Positions 17,015 through 29,276 of a stretch of 64,000 nt of DNA are shown piece by piece. The notes under the pieces were generated by a model. That model was not told the origin of the DNA, did no database searches, and saw only the letters and a program-made list of their open reading frames with translations. Numbering within the stretch: position 1 is the stretch's first letter; each line of letters starts with the position of its first letter. The position numbers were made by a program, and so were the translations under genes. Source of the DNA: Citrobacter koseri (GTDB lineage Bacteria > Pseudomonadota > Gammaproteobacteria > Enterobacterales > Enterobacteriaceae). The stretch covers positions 558,001-622,000 of the forward strand of contig UAVY01000004.1 of the NCBI GenBank assembly GCA_900446925.1, written 5' to 3'.

Positions 17015-17243
17015 TGTTCAGTTCTATCCGTTACTGTGCGTTTGCGCGGTTCTGCGCAGCAGGGTATCAAATCCTGGCGGTGTTATCAGCTTCTGAGTCG
17101 TTATTGGGAGCGTTAAGGTTACGCTGCCCGGCACTGCATAGAAAAACGTGCGTTATGTCACATTTTCTTGCAATTTATCCCTGTCTGTTTATCAGAACTT
17201 CCCGTAAAAAAGAACGGCAAATTATGACTTTCCTGAGGAATTA

Positions 17244-18417
17244 GTGTTGAAATGCCGTTTGTTTATTGCCGCTTCACTTCTCGCGATGAATCTTTCTTCC
17301 GCTCTGGCTGCCGATGTGCCAGATTTTTCTCCCCAGCCTCCGGCCATTCAGGCAGGGTCATGGGTACTTATGGATTACACCACGGGTCAAATTCTGACCG
17401 CAGGTAATGAACATCAGCGGCGTAACCCGGCCAGCCTGACCAAGCTGATGACCGGCTATGTTGTCGATCGCGCTATCGACAGCCATCCGTATTAGCCCGG
17501 ACGATATCGTAACCGTTGGACGTGATGCCTGGGCCAAAAGACAACCCGGTGTTTGTGGGATCTTCATTAATGTTTCTGAAACAAGGGGAGCGCGTTTCGG
17601 TTCGGGATCTCAGCCGGGGGCTGATTGTTGACTCTGGAAACGATGCCTGCGTTGCGCTGGCGGATTACATTGCCGGAGGGCAACCGCAGTTCGTCGCCAT
17701 GATGAATCACTACGTTGAAACCCTGAAGTTGCAGGATACCCATTTTGAAACGGTACACGGACTGGATGCGCCAGGCCAGCACAGCTCAGCCTATGATCTG
17801 GCGGTATTGTCCCGCGCCATTATTCACGGTGAGCCTGAGTTTTATCATATGTACAGTGAAAAGAGCCTGACATGGAACGGTATTACCCAGCAGAACCGTA
17901 ACGGACTGCTGTGGGATAAAACCATGAATATCGACGGGCTGAAAACCGGCCATACCTCCGGCGCGGGTTTTAACCTGATTGCCTCCGCCGTGGACGGGCA
18001 GCGTCGTCTTATCGCCGTTGTGATGGGCGCGGAAAGCGCGAAAGGGCGCGAAGATCAGGCACGTAAGTTGTTGCAATGGGGGGGCAGCAAAATTTCGATA
18101 CGGTACAAATTTTACGCAGTGGCAAACAGGTTGGCACGGAACGTATCTGGTACGGCGATAAAGAAAATATTGCTCTGGGCACCGAGCAGGATTTCTGGAT
18201 GGCACTGCCGAAAACTGAAATTCCGCATATTAAGGCCCGGTATGCCCTTGATAAAAAAGAACTTGAAGCCCCTATTGCCGCACATCAGCGGGTCGGTGAA
18301 ATTGAGCTATACGATCGGGATAAGCTGGTGGCGCACTGGCCTCTGGTGACGCTGGAGTCTGTTGGCAAAGGCGGCGTTTTTTCCCGACTGAGCGATTACT
18401 TCCACCATAAGGCGTAA
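17244..18417 (+). CDS. dacD: D-alanyl-D-alanine carboxypeptidase (PBP6b)
   Basis: Trims the terminal D-Ala of peptidoglycan stem peptides in the periplasm. Seen are an N-terminal signal peptide ending in SSALAAD, the SxxK motif in PASLTKLMTG, SGN in IVDSGNDACVAL, and KTG in LKTGHTSG. The C-terminal amphipathic anchor is RLSDYFHHKA. The start is a GTG after GAGGAATTA. Shifts near 17490 and 17532 (one base each) and near 18080 (a G run with two extra) split the frame. The corrected length is about 389 residues. Confidence 0.92.
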
Positions 18418-18511
18418 CCCCCCTTTTCTGACACGGCAGACTGGTAAGAGTGCGAGTCTGCTCACATACTCATCATGATTTCCTTGTGACCTTTATATGC
18501 AAAATCTTATG

Positions 18512-18527
18512 CTGTGTTTATATACAG
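18512..18527 (+). promoter_or_regulatory. LexA (SOS) box upstream of sbmC
   Basis: CTGT-GTTTATAT-ACAG is a perfect match to the LexA consensus CTGT-N8-ACAG. It lies 140 bases before sbmC, just downstream of a plausible -35 (TTGTGA near 18484) and -10 (TATGCT). E. coli sbmC is a known SOS gene. Confidence 0.88.
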
Positions 18528-18590
18528 TATAAGATTTGCCGGAGGGGACATCGCTTCCTTATCCGGCGCTGACTTCAATGCATTATGGAA

Positions 18591-18632
18591 CACCGTCGAC
18601 CTGATACGCGCAGCGCCATCAGGTCGACGGTG
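18591..18632. repeat. Perfect 15-bp inverted repeat in the sbmC leader
   Basis: Arms CACCGTCGACCTGAT (18591-18605) and ATCAGGTCGACGGTG (18618-18632) enclose a 12-base loop, between the LexA box and the sbmC start. No T run follows, so it is not an ordinary terminator. Confidence 0.85.
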
Positions 18633-18666
18633 TGCTATCAGTCTCAGTGAAACTATCGGAGGCAGT

Positions 18667-19134
18667 ATGGACTACGAAATCAGGCAGGCAGAGAAGCGTA
18701 ATATCGCCGGTTTTCACATGATCGGCCCGTGGGAAAAAACGGTGAAGCAAGGTTTTGAACAACTCATGATGTGGGTTGACGGGAATCAGGTTGTTCCGCT
18801 CGAATGGATCGCGGTTTACTACGATAATCCAGATGAGGTTCCGGCGGAAAAACTCCGCTGCGATACGGTGGTGTCTGTCCCGGATAATTTCACCATTCCG
18901 AAAAATAGCGAAGGCGTCATCCTGACGGAGATCGCCGGCGGGCAGTATGCGACAGCGGTGGCGCGCGTTGAGAATCATGATTTCGCGACGCCCTGGTATC
19001 AGTTTTTCAATAGCCTGTTACAGGACAATCACTACCAGATAGCGGCTAAACCGTGTTTTGAGGTCTATCTTAACAATGGAACGGAAGACGGGTACTGGGA
19101 CATTGAAATGTATGTACCCGTACAGTCGAAATAG
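18667..19134 (+). CDS. sbmC: DNA gyrase inhibitor SbmC (GyrI)
   Basis: A 155-residue protein of the GyrI-like (AraC effector-binding-like) fold. It binds gyrase and protects cells from gyrase poisons such as microcin B17. [25 protein letters not shown] begins the protein and [12 protein letters not shown] ends it, both typical. The ATG at 18667 follows a strong GGAGG; the longer upstream extension contains the hairpin and is not coding. Intact, with an SOS box upstream. Confidence 0.92.
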   Translation: MDYEIRQAEKRNIAGFHMIGPWEKTVKQGFEQLMMWVDGNQVVPLEWIAVYYDNPDEVPAEKLRCDTVVSVPDNFTIPKNSEGVILTEIAGGQYATAVARVENHDFATPWYQFFNSLLQDNHYQIAAKPCFEVYLNNGTEDGYWDIEMYVPVQSK

Positions 19135-19277
19135 CCCTGTGTAAATTGTACGCAGTACCCGGCGGATAGGCGTCGTGACGGGGCAGTTTACGTGCGAGTC
19201 CTGTCCGCTATAGTGATATTTTCGCTGCAAAAGCGGGTACAATTCGTTTTTTGGTCATTTCCAGACGGAGTGCGTGA

Positions 19278-20336
19278 GTGCGGGCTGATAAATCGCTGAG
19301 TCCCTTTGAAATTCGTTTATATCGCCATTATCGTGTTGTACACGGCATTCGCATTGCGCTGGCGTTTATTCTCACTTTCCTGCTGGTTCGACTGTTCAAC
19401 ATCCCGGAAGGCACCTGGCCGCTGATCACACTGGTCGTCATTATGGGGCCGATCTCCTTTTGGGGGAACGTGGTTCCCCGTGCGTTTGAGCGCATCGGCG
19501 GCACGATTCTGGGATCGGTATTAGGTCTTGTAGCGTTACGTCTGGAGATTTTTTCCCTCCCGCTGATGTTGATCTGGTGCGCTGCGGCAATGTTCTTGTG
19601 CGGTTGGCTGGCGTTAGGGAAAAAGCCGTATCAGGCTCTGTTGATCGGCATCACGCTCGCCGTGGTGGTAGGCGCGCCGGCAGGCGACATGAACACGGCA
19701 TTGTGGCGCGGCGGGGATGTTATTTTAGGTTCGCTGCTGGCGATGCTGTTTACCGGCATCTGGCCACAACGCGCGTTTTTACACTGGCGTATTCAGATGG
19801 CGCATTGTGTGACGGCGTACAATCGGGTCTATCAGGCCGCGTTGTCGCCCAATTTGTTAGAGCGTCCCCGGCTGGAGAAGCATTTACAGAAACTGCTGAG
19901 CGACGTCGTCAAAATGCGTGGGCTGATTACGCCAGCCAGTAAAGAAACCCGCATTCAAAAGTCGATATTCGAAGCGATTCAAACCGTGAACCGCAATCTG
20001 GTCTGTATGCTTGAGCTGCAAATTAATGCGCACTGGGCATCTCGTGCCAGCCATTTTGTGATGCTGAATGCGCATACGCTGCGCGAAACGCAGCAAATGA
20101 CGCAGCAAACGTTGCTCACCATCGCCCATGCGCTGTTCGAAGGCAACCCACAACCGGTACTGGCAAACACGGAAAAACTCAATGAGATTGTCGCGGAGCT
20201 GCGCCAGTTGATAAACGAGCATCATGGCAATACCGTGGCTGAAACGCCTATTCATGGCTATGTTTGGCTAAGTATGGAGACGGCGCGGCAACTGGAGCTG
20301 TTCTCCCATTTGATCTGCCGGGCATTGCGCAAATAA
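19278..20336 (+). CDS. yeeA: FUSC-family inner membrane protein YeeA
   Basis: A 352-residue membrane protein with about five to six hydrophobic segments in the first 170 residues (IALAFILTFLLV, WPLITLVVIMGP, ILGSVLGLVALR, LIGITLAVVVG, VILGSLLAMLFTGIW). A soluble helical C-terminal half follows. It belongs to the FUSC/aromatic-acid exporter-like family; the substrate is unknown. A GTG start is chosen at 19278; a GTG at 19274 is out of frame. Intact, and in the E. coli gene order sbmC-yeeA-yeeX. Confidence 0.82.
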   Translation: MRADKSLSPFEIRLYRHYRVVHGIRIALAFILTFLLVRLFNIPEGTWPLITLVVIMGPISFWGNVVPRAFERIGGTILGSVLGLVALRLEIFSLPLMLIWCAAAMFLCGWLALGKKPYQALLIGITLAVVVGAPAGDMNTALWRGGDVILGSLLAMLFTGIWPQRAFLHWRIQMAHCVTAYNRVYQAALSPNLLERPRLEKHLQKLLSDVVKMRGLITPASKETRIQKSIFEAIQTVNRNLVCMLELQINAHWASRASHFVMLNAHTLRETQQMTQQTLLTIAHALFEGNPQPVLANTEKLNEIVAELRQLINEHHGNTVAETPIHGYVWLSMETARQLELFSHLICRALRK

Positions 20337-20508
20337 AAAGCAGATGACGCTCGTGATTCGGCTGCTGCTTCGATTCAGCACCGATTAAGGGTATGATACT
20401 GAAAAAGGATAAAACCATTGTCATCTGCAACGGCTAAAAGTAATGTTTACCCTAACGTATAGCGGTTGCTTAAACGAATCCGAATCTCACATTATCAGGG
20501 GTGTAAAA

Positions 20509-20844
20509 ATGGAAACCAACAAGCCTTCTTTCCAGGACGTACTGGAATTTGTTCGTCTGTTCCGCCGTAAGAACAAACTGCAACGTGAAATCCAGGACGT
20601 TGAGAAAAAGATCCGTGACAACCAGAAGCGTGTTCTGCTGCTGGACAACCTGAGCGATTACATCAAGCCAGGTATGAGCGTTGAAGCGATCCAGGGCATC
20701 ATCGCCAGCATGAAGAGCGACTATGAGGACCGCGTTGATGATTACATCATCAAAAACGCAGAAATTTCTAAAGAACGCCGCGACATTTCTAAAAAGCTGA
20801 AAGCGATGGGCGAAATGAAAAACGGCGACGCAAAAGCAGAGTAA
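20509..20844 (+). CDS. tmaR: PTS polar localisation regulator TmaR (YeeX)
   Basis: A 111-residue, highly charged helical protein ([20 protein letters not shown] at the start) with coiled-coil regions. The E. coli orthologue recruits PTS enzyme I to cell poles. The ATG at 20509 follows AGGGGTGTAAAA and gives the conserved N-terminus. Longer upstream readings add no conserved residues. Intact. Confidence 0.9.
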   Translation: METNKPSFQDVLEFVRLFRRKNKLQREIQDVEKKIRDNQKRVLLLDNLSDYIKPGMSVEAIQGIIASMKSDYEDRVDDYIIKNAEISKERRDISKKLKAMGEMKNGDAKAE

Positions 20845-20853
20845 CAGCCTGTG

Positions 20854-20884
20854 GCAGTGGGGAACGCCGCGTGTTCCTCACTGC
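20854..20884. terminator. Hairpin between convergent yeeX and pduX
   Basis: Arms GCAGTGGGGAAC and GTTCCTCACTGC pair with one mismatch and overlap the pduX stop. There is no clear T run, so this may be a shared terminator or a barrier between convergent transcripts. Confidence 0.55.
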
Positions 20885-21744
20885 AATTCAACCCCGCCAG
20901 TGACCATCTTCAGCAAATGCTGATCGGGCCAGTGTTCCGTCAGTTTTCGTTGTGCGAGTTCCCACTTAATATGGTCAACGTCATGGCGCTGCCTGTCCAG
21001 CATCAGCCCGACAACGCTTCCGCTGTGCGCCACATTCAGACCGTATAAATCACATGTTTCCACCAGCGCCAACAGGGCATCAAAGCCTGGCTTTGGTAAC
21101 AGTTGTTGGCTGGCGATAGCGCTGAGCGTGGCGGCTTCCCCCATCCGACGAGGGTTTTGCGTTATGCAGGCTTCCTGCACTCTCTCCCATGCCTGCTGCA
21201 ACATCGCCGCCCCCGCATGCAGACGTTCCAGTCGGGGGATGCGGTGATAATCCGCCGTGCGCAACGTTATTGGGCTTTCGAGGACTAAAAGATCAAGCTG
21301 TGGCTGCGCTTCACAAGCCATTTGCGTAGAGGCGTCATTGTGATCGAAAAGCGTCAGTTGACGGAAAATGGTGCTGTCGGTGGGTTCAAGCGAAACACAC
21401 AGATGTGCAAGCGTGGGTTCATCCAGCGTATGCCCCAGATGGTGTGCGGTTGCGACCGCCGTTGCCGCGATATCTGCGGTACTGCTGGCCATCCCTTTGG
21501 CGACGGGAATGGTGGAATGCACTGCGATCCGAATCTCCTGGCTCCACTGCGCAGGGTAGCGCCAGTATTCCAGTAGCCGATTGACCATTGCGCGTGAAAG
21601 GGGACGCTCATCCGCAAGGGGAGCGCCCGAGCTTACTTCCACGGTGCTGTACCATTCGACAGGGCAGGAGACCAGTTTCTCACTGCCCAGAATCCAGCCC
21701 TGGATAAGTTCTCCGCATGACGCGGGGCATTGCGCAACAGCCAC
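20878..21744 (-). CDS. pduX: L-threonine kinase PduX
   Basis: Phosphorylates L-threonine, the precursor of the aminopropanol linker of cobalamin. It is a GHMP kinase with the ATP-binding glycine/serine loop PVAKGMASSTADIAA and N-terminal CPASCGELIQGW. The GTG at 21744 gives about 288 residues. The Typhimurium protein is recalled with ~12 more residues at the N-terminus, and similar codons are readable upstream (HYAPRIADQKGEN) down to a TGA. The true start is therefore uncertain. It is the last gene of the pdu operon and links it to B12 synthesis. No frameshift inside. Confidence 0.9.
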   Translation of the reverse strand: MAVAQCPASCGELIQGWILGSEKLVSCPVEWYSTVEVSSGAPLADERPLSRAMVNRLLEYWRYPAQWSQEIRIAVHSTIPVAKGMASSTADIAATAVATAHHLGHTLDEPTLAHLCVSLEPTDSTIFRQLTLFDHNDASTQMACEAQPQLDLLVLESPITLRTADYHRIPRLERLHAGAAMLQQAWERVQEACITQNPRRMGEAATLSAIASQQLLPKPGFDALLALVETCDLYGLNVAHSGSVVGLMLDRQRHDVDHIKWELAQRKLTEHWPDQHLLKMVTGGVELQ

Positions 21745-21836
21745 GTTTTCACCTTTCTGGTCAGCAATCCTCGGCGCATAGTGTCACGGCGATTGCGCTA
21801 TTACCATGATTTTCCGCAAGTTGCCGTCGGGCAAAA

Positions 21837-23490
<1,654 letters not shown>

Positions 23491-23494
23491 GGCG

Positions 23495-23845
23495 TTATGT
23501 CCGGGTAATTGGGCAGGCGGTAAAACGCATCATTTCTCCCAATGTTCTGGTCACCTGATTTAACGCATACTCGACGGCTGATACATCGCCGGTCAGCACG
23601 ACGGCCCCGGTGAAACGGTCAAGAAAACCAATCTCGACCGCGCCGGATTTGGTGGCGATATCGCAGGCAATAATCGAGGCTTCGCTGGGCGTAATGGTCA
23701 GGATCCCAATAGCGGACACCGCATCCGGCAGACCCAGTTTTTTAAAGAGATCTTTGCCTGGGTTAGCAATCAGATGCGCCAGCGTTACCTGTTTCCCGGG
23801 AACATACTCCTGAATCATGCGTTCCGTTGTCGGTTGCTTTTCCAT
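23495..23845 (-). CDS. pduU: Microcompartment shell protein PduU
   Basis: A circularly permuted BMC-domain shell protein, forming hexamers with a small N-terminal beta-barrel. The start at [18 protein letters not shown] (23845) gives the family length of 116 residues; the upstream extension is dropped. BMC features appear as [23 protein letters not shown] and [14 protein letters not shown]. Intact; the start overlaps the pduT stop. Confidence 0.94.
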   Translation of the reverse strand: MEKQPTTERMIQEYVPGKQVTLAHLIANPGKDLFKKLGLPDAVSAIGILTITPSEASIIACDIATKSGAVEIGFLDRFTGAVVLTGDVSAVEYALNQVTRTLGEMMRFTACPITRT

Positions 23846-24399
23846 TATCCCTCCACGATCTGTCGCCACATGGCTTCATGCGGACGGGGGATCACGGCGC
23901 GGTAAACCAGCAGTCCTTTTTCGCCTGCGCTTTCACTGGCTACCGTAACGGCGTTGTTGACATCGGAGACATCGCCTGCCACCACCATGTAACATTTTCC
24001 GCCAATACCGAACGCCATATGGACACGCACCAGCGTCACGTTGGAGGCTTTGACAGCGCGATCGGCGGCACTGATACAGGCCGCTACGCTCCAGGTTTCC
24101 ACGATCCCTACGGCCTGACGTTGATCAACGCTGTTCAACCCGCTGACCGCAGGCAGCACGCTGGCATGAATATTCGGTAGCACCAGACTATCCACGAGCA
24201 TGTCTGCGGCCAGCGATGTGCCCGTTTCGATGGCCTGCTGTACCGCACCGACATCGCCGCCCAGCATCAGTAAAAATTTACCCGGACAGATTGTTTTACT
24301 GACCAGTAAATTGACGCTGGCGCTTTTCAGCATGGCATCGCCTGCTTCCATTCCTTTAGCGATGCTGGTGAGTTCTAAAATACCTATAGCCTGAGACAT
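23845..24399 (-). CDS. pduT: Tandem-BMC shell protein with iron-sulfur site PduT
   Basis: Two BMC domains in 184 residues (about 5-80 and 95-180), forming trimers that look like hexamers. The single cysteine in SKTICPGKF corresponds to the ligand of the 4Fe-4S cluster at the trimer centre, proposed to pass electrons across the shell, probably to PduS. Intact. Confidence 0.95.
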   Translation of the reverse strand: MSQAIGILELTSIAKGMEAGDAMLKSASVNLLVSKTICPGKFLLMLGGDVGAVQQAIETGTSLAADMLVDSLVLPNIHASVLPAVSGLNSVDQRQAVGIVETWSVAACISAADRAVKASNVTLVRVHMAFGIGGKCYMVVAGDVSDVNNAVTVASESAGEKGLLVYRAVIPRPHEAMWRQIVEG

Positions 24400-24401
24400 G
24401 G

Positions 24402-25757
24402 TTAACCTCTTACAACCGTGATGGCGTGTTCAGTAATGTCGCTGACAATGCCGTCAATACTGGCGTGAACGGGAGCGCCTAACGCGCCAGATGGCATATC
24501 GGCGACACACTGCCCACGGACAACGCGTTCACCTTTTTGCACGCAGGGAACGGCGCTGGCGCCAATATGCTGACGCAAGAGCAGCGTCGTTTTGTCTGTT
24601 GAAGGGGCGACGTCCGTTAACGGTGCGTCGTGATACCAGTCGCTGAGCCCCAGTTTGGTAATCAATCGCTTAACCGGCACCAGCCGATATTTCGCCATTT
24701 CATCGGCAGGATTCAGCGGGCCTTCGTAACGAAGGTTTTGCGCCCGTAGCTCACGTTTCAGCATGCGGTTAATGCGCATGGGGGAGATCCCCACCGGGCA
24801 TGCCACGCTTTCGCAAACGTTGCATTCTGAACACGTCAGCGCGCTAAGCAGGAGTTGCGGTGTCGCGGCCTGTTGATAGTTCACCGCGCGTACCAGCAAA
24901 TGGGGAGATAATTCATGGCCGATCAAATGCCTGGGGCATAAATCAGTACATAACCGGCATTGCTCGCAAACGGTTCTTGCGACAGACAAAACGGTGCGTT
25001 CATCCTGCATTCGCCGCTGAATCAAGGAATGGTTTTTTGGTAACACCAACAGGCCGCCGGTGGTCTTTGTCACCGGTGAATCCAGCGATGTCACCAGGCT
25101 TCCCATCATGGGGCCGCCGTTAATCAATCCAGGGTCATCAACGGTGGCGCCGCCTGCAAGCGCTAAAACGTCGCGTAAAGACATACCGACAGGGACGGTG
25201 ACGGTCAGCGGCCTTGCAACCGCGCCGTTAACGGTAAGAGTGCGGCGCGTTACGGGATACTGTTGTTCTACCGCACGGGCGATATTCAGTACGGTCTGAA
25301 CATTATTGACCACCACGCCGACGCTCACTGGCAACGCCGCAGGCGGAACGCGTCGGCCTGTCGCCATCCAGATGGTCAGCACTTCGTCCCCGGCCGGGTA
25401 GACATCCGGTAAAATATGCAGCCTGATACTGGAAGGTAGCAGGGGGGTTAATGCCTCAATCGCATCGCGGTATTTTTCTTTTAACGCAATAATCCCCTCG
25501 CGTGCGCCGGTTGCCTTCATGGCGTACTGCACGCCGCGAATCAGGCGCGCGGGCTGCTGCGCCATTAATTGCTGATCAACCTTGAGCATCGGTTCACATT
25601 CAGCAGCATTAACCAAAAAGATCTCAACCTGCGCCTGTAGTTTGACATGGGCGGGGAAACCCGCCCCCCCGGCGCCAACCACGCCCGCAGCACGTACTCG
25701 ATCGCATATGGTTTGCGCATCATAGCTATCCTGTTCAATGGCGCTGACGGTATTCAT
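24402..25757 (-). CDS. pduS: Cobalamin reductase PduS
   Basis: Flavin/iron-sulfur enzyme that reduces cob(III)alamin to cob(II)/(I)alamin for re-adenosylation by PduO. RnfC-like N-terminal [16 protein letters not shown] is seen. Two ferredoxin-type clusters are seen in [12 protein letters not shown] and [17 protein letters not shown]-terminal biotinyl/lipoyl-like segment follows. It is 451 residues long and intact. The ATG overlaps the pduQ stop. Confidence 0.95.
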   Translation of the reverse strand: MNTVSAIEQDSYDAQTICDRVRAAGVVGAGGAGFPAHVKLQAQVEIFLVNAAECEPMLKVDQQLMAQQPARLIRGVQYAMKATGAREGIIALKEKYRDAIEALTPLLPSSIRLHILPDVYPAGDEVLTIWMATGRRVPPAALPVSVGVVVNNVQTVLNIARAVEQQYPVTRRTLTVNGAVARPLTVTVPVGMSLRDVLALAGGATVDDPGLINGGPMMGSLVTSLDSPVTKTTGGLLVLPKNHSLIQRRMQDERTVLSVARTVCEQCRLCTDLCPRHLIGHELSPHLLVRAVNYQQAATPQLLLSALTCSECNVCESVACPVGISPMRINRMLKRELRAQNLRYEGPLNPADEMAKYRLVPVKRLITKLGLSDWYHDAPLTDVAPSTDKTTLLLRQHIGASAVPCVQKGERVVRGQCVADMPSGALGAPVHASIDGIVSDITEHAITVVRG

Positions 25758-26866
25758 GACAACGCCTCAAGAAGTTCCCGGATCGCGCTGGCATTGGCGG
25801 TACGCGGGTTGGTTCTTAACGTCACATCAGCCAGCGCCGCCTGAGCCATGACCGGGATTCGTTGTGAATACGCCTGTCGTCCCTCTTTAAGCGCCTGGGC
25901 GAATGAAGGGATTGCACACTGTGTTTTGAGCTGCTCAATCTGATGAATCAGCGCATTGAGGCATGACGTCTCGTTTGCGCTGGCGGGGCAGAGTTGACAG
26001 GCTTTCGCGAGTCTTGCGTATCGTTTTGCCGCCCGGGGATCGTGGGCGTTAAAGCGGATGACCGATGTCAGCAGCAGTGCATTGGCAAGCCCGTGCGGCA
26101 GATGAAACTGGCCGCCTAACTGATGGGCAATAGCATGGTTCAGCCCCAGTCCTGCTTGGCTAAACGCCATTCCCGCCAGCGTTGAGGCGTTGTGCATCTT
26201 CCCACGGGTAGCCAGACAATCCCCTTTCCTGACCGCAACGGGCAGATACTGAAAGACGATTTGCGCGGCTTTTTCCGCCAGCGCGTCAGTGAAGTCGCTG
26301 GCGTGCGGAGACACATATGCTTCAAGCGCGTGCGTCAGGACGTCCATCCCCGTGTTGGCGGTAATATTTGCCGGAACGGTGACAACCAGCGTCGGGTCGA
26401 GAATAGCCATATCTGGATACAACGCTTTATTAAATAACGGATATTTAATGCCCTTTTCTGGATCGCTAATGACGCATGCGCTGGTGACTTCGGAACCGGT
26501 GCCGCTGGTGGTGGGAATTGCAACACAGGTTTCAATTTCGATGCCGAACTGACGGCTGAACCAGACGATGGCTTTTGCCGCGTCGAGCGCCGATCCCCCG
26601 CCAAAGCCGATGACCACATCCGGTCGCAGGGCATGCATTTGCGCAATACCTTGCACTACCGTACCGATGGTAGGGTCCGGGGTGATGTCGCTGAATATGC
26701 TGATGCGATTATCCGTTGGAAGGGCGTCGCGCAGCGTATTGATCAGCGGTGATTGCGCCAGAAATCCATCACAGATAATCCAGATATGACGGTTTGTAAA
26801 ACGCGTCAGCACATCCAGACTTCCTCTGCCACTGTACAATCGGGTTGGTAGTGAAAACGTATTCAT
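25754..26866 (-). CDS. pduQ: 1-propanol dehydrogenase PduQ
   Basis: Iron-type alcohol dehydrogenase that reduces propionaldehyde to 1-propanol and regenerates NAD inside the microcompartment. Seen are the NAD-binding IGFGGGSALDAAKA, PTTSGTGSEVT, and metal-binding histidines in GLNHAIAHQLGGQFHLPHGLANA. It is 370 residues long and intact. Confidence 0.95.
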   Translation of the reverse strand: MNTFSLPTRLYSGRGSLDVLTRFTNRHIWIICDGFLAQSPLINTLRDALPTDNRISIFSDITPDPTIGTVVQGIAQMHALRPDVVIGFGGGSALDAAKAIVWFSRQFGIEIETCVAIPTTSGTGSEVTSACVISDPEKGIKYPLFNKALYPDMAILDPTLVVTVPANITANTGMDVLTHALEAYVSPHASDFTDALAEKAAQIVFQYLPVAVRKGDCLATRGKMHNASTLAGMAFSQAGLGLNHAIAHQLGGQFHLPHGLANALLLTSVIRFNAHDPRAAKRYARLAKACQLCPASANETSCLNALIHQIEQLKTQCAIPSFAQALKEGRQAYSQRIPVMAQAALADVTLRTNPRTANASAIRELLEALS

Positions 26867-26876
26867 AACGACCTCA

Positions 26877-28263
26877 TTAGCGAATTGAAAAGCCGTTGGT
26901 CAGTACGCAGCGACGGGAACGGGCAAATGTGCGTGCTGAGGTTGTCCCTTCGCCGGTCGGGGTGGCGATGGTAAAGGTGGTAAACCCTTCGCCGCCAACG
27001 CCAATACCGGCATAGGAAGGGCCGTTTTTCACAAAAATAGAGGTCTGTAAGGTGCGCGCCGCCAGATTCAGGCGAGAGACATTCTGCGAGTGCATAATGG
27101 CGGTATGGTGCAGGCTTTCTTCAACTTTTAGCGCCAGTGCCAGCGCGCTGTCGAAATTATCGACCTTCACGACGGGTAGCATTGGCATCAACTGTTCGCT
27201 GGTTACCCACGGATCGTCGGCACTGACGATACCGATAAGCAAACGCGGCGGTTTTGCGGGAACGGCAATACCGGCGGCTTCCAGCATGGCGGCAGGGCTT
27301 TTCCCGACCAGTTTTTTATTCGCGTGACCTTCCGGGAGGCAGACGGCGCGTAATTTATCGATATCCGCAGCGTTTAACAGCAATGCGCCGAAAGCCTGCA
27401 TTTGCTGAACCAGGCGCTCAGCGACGCTCTCTACGACAATCAGACTTTTTTCTGCGATACAGGGCAGGTTGTAATCGAACGCTGCGCCGTTGATGATATC
27501 TTCGGCCGCTTTGACGATATCGGCGGTCTCATCAACGATGCAGGGCGGATTGCCTGCCCCGGCGCCAATGACCTTTTTACCGCTTTTCATTCCCATCGCA
27601 ACAATGCCGGGGCCGCCAGTAATAGCCAGCACCGCAATATTGGGATGCGCCATCATTTGCTGAGTTGCCTCAAAGGTCGGTTCTGCGACAGTGACGACCA
27701 GATTACGGATGCCGCAGCAGCGGAAGGCGATATCTTCGATCATGCCGATCAATTTGAGTGAGACGTTCTTCGCGCCAGGATGCGGGCTGAAATAAACGCT
27801 GTTGCCCGCAGCCAGCATACTGATGCTGTTGTTAATAATGGTTTCGGTAGGGTTGGTGCTGGGCGCGACGGAACCAATGACGCCGAACGGTGAATATTCA
27901 AACAGCACCATGCCGCCATCGCCGGTGAGGGCCGTGGTTGTCAAATCCTCCAATGCCTGGCGTGTTATCCAGCGCGGCTTTGTTTTTAAGGAATTTATCT
28001 TCTTTGTTTCCCATCCCCGTTTCCGCTGCGCTCTCCGCCGCCAGCGTGGCAAGATGCGGCGTAAGCTCCTGGCGCAGGGCGCTGATAATGGCGCTGCGCG
28101 TTTTGAGCGGACACTGCTGATAACGTAAGAAAGCCTGATGCGCCGCGTCTATCGCTTCGCCGACGGACTGAAAAATACCGTGTCCTTGCGTTTCGGCCTG
28201 CGCAGGCGCCAACTGTTCGCTTAAAATATTACGGATGAGGGTTTCCAGTTCAGAAGTATTCAT
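26877..28263 (-). CDS. pduP: CoA-acylating propionaldehyde dehydrogenase PduP
   Basis: Oxidises propionaldehyde to propionyl-CoA in the microcompartment lumen. The first 18 residues (MNTSELETLIRNILSEQL) are the known amphipathic encapsulation peptide. The catalytic Cys lies in DYNLPCIAEKS, and TGGPGIVAMGMKSGKK is part of the nucleotide site. One extra base near 27945, just after KAALDNTPG, splits the frame. The span is 1387 bases, one more than 1386. Confidence 0.94.
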
Positions 28264-29266
28264 TGATGTGTTCTCACGTTAATTGCCGCTATGGCGGCTT
28301 GTGCAATATCCATGTCCTGTTCAACGCTCCCGCCGCTGATGCCAAGACCCCAATGAGCAGACCATCACGCCATAACGCGAATCCGCCGCCAAAAGTGACG
28401 ACTTTCCCCTGCATATGGCTTTCCAGACCGTAGAGCGAAGCGCCCGGCTGAACGGCGCAAGCCAGTTCGTGGGTGGCTGTTTTCATGGCGACGGCGGTCC
28501 AGGCTTTTTTCGGCGCCAGTTCACTGCTCACCAGCAGAGCGTCCGGCATACGCCAGGTCACGGTTTCGGTGCCGTTGGCATCCACAATGCTGACGACCAC
28601 AGGAACCTGAAGCGCCTCCGCCCGCGCCACCGCTGAACGAGTTAACTGATGAAGCTCGTGAAAAGAGAGGGCCATAGAGGACTCCTTGACGACAGAGGCC
28701 GGGTTTGAGGCCAGGTAGCGCTCAGTGACCTCCCGAATGATGTTGTTCTGATGAGCGTCATGATCTTCGGCGCGCGCCAGCGCATACAAGCAATCAGATA
28801 AGCGGTTGATGTAGCGCATCAGGACGTGCCTGACGCTGGCGGTTGCCGACAGCTCGACCAGACGTCTTTCAGCCCGGCGGGCAAGCGTGCGGGCAAAGTG
28901 CAGGCGACTCGCGGCTTCGCAACGGCCAGGTAAAATAAAACTGTGTAAAGGCGTAACGCGTCCCATCGCGGTATCAATAGCCGCTTCAAGCGCGGCAATA
29001 TCTTCCGCGCTGATATAGCGCTGCTCCGGCGACGGCTGCTCGCTTTCGCTGGCGAGTTCGGCGCTAAACCAGAATATCTGCATCTGAATAGATTCGAGCA
29101 ACGTGCGGTGTTGCGCGCAGGTTGTGGCGCAAACGCATAAACTTAGCGCTGCATTGAGTTCATCCAGCGTGCCGTAGGTTTCGACGCGTGGATGCGTTTT
29201 ACTGACCCGTTGGCCGGTAAATAAGGCCGTAGTGCCGGAATCTCCTGTTCGGGTATAAATCGCCAT
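28260..29266 (-). CDS. pduO: ATP:cob(I)alamin adenosyltransferase PduO
   Basis: Makes adenosylcobalamin for the diol dehydratase. The N-terminal ATR domain shows TRTGDSGTTALFTGQRV and LPGRCEAASRLHFARTLARRAER. The C-terminal GlcG/HbpS-like domain (about 190-335) ends in LGISGGSVEQDMDIAQ. A missing G near 28344 throws the last ~30 residues out of frame. Restored, the protein ends at a TGA overlapping the pduP ATG. A second Met codon lies directly upstream of the chosen start. Confidence 0.93.
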
Positions 29267-29276
29267 CATCCGCTCC

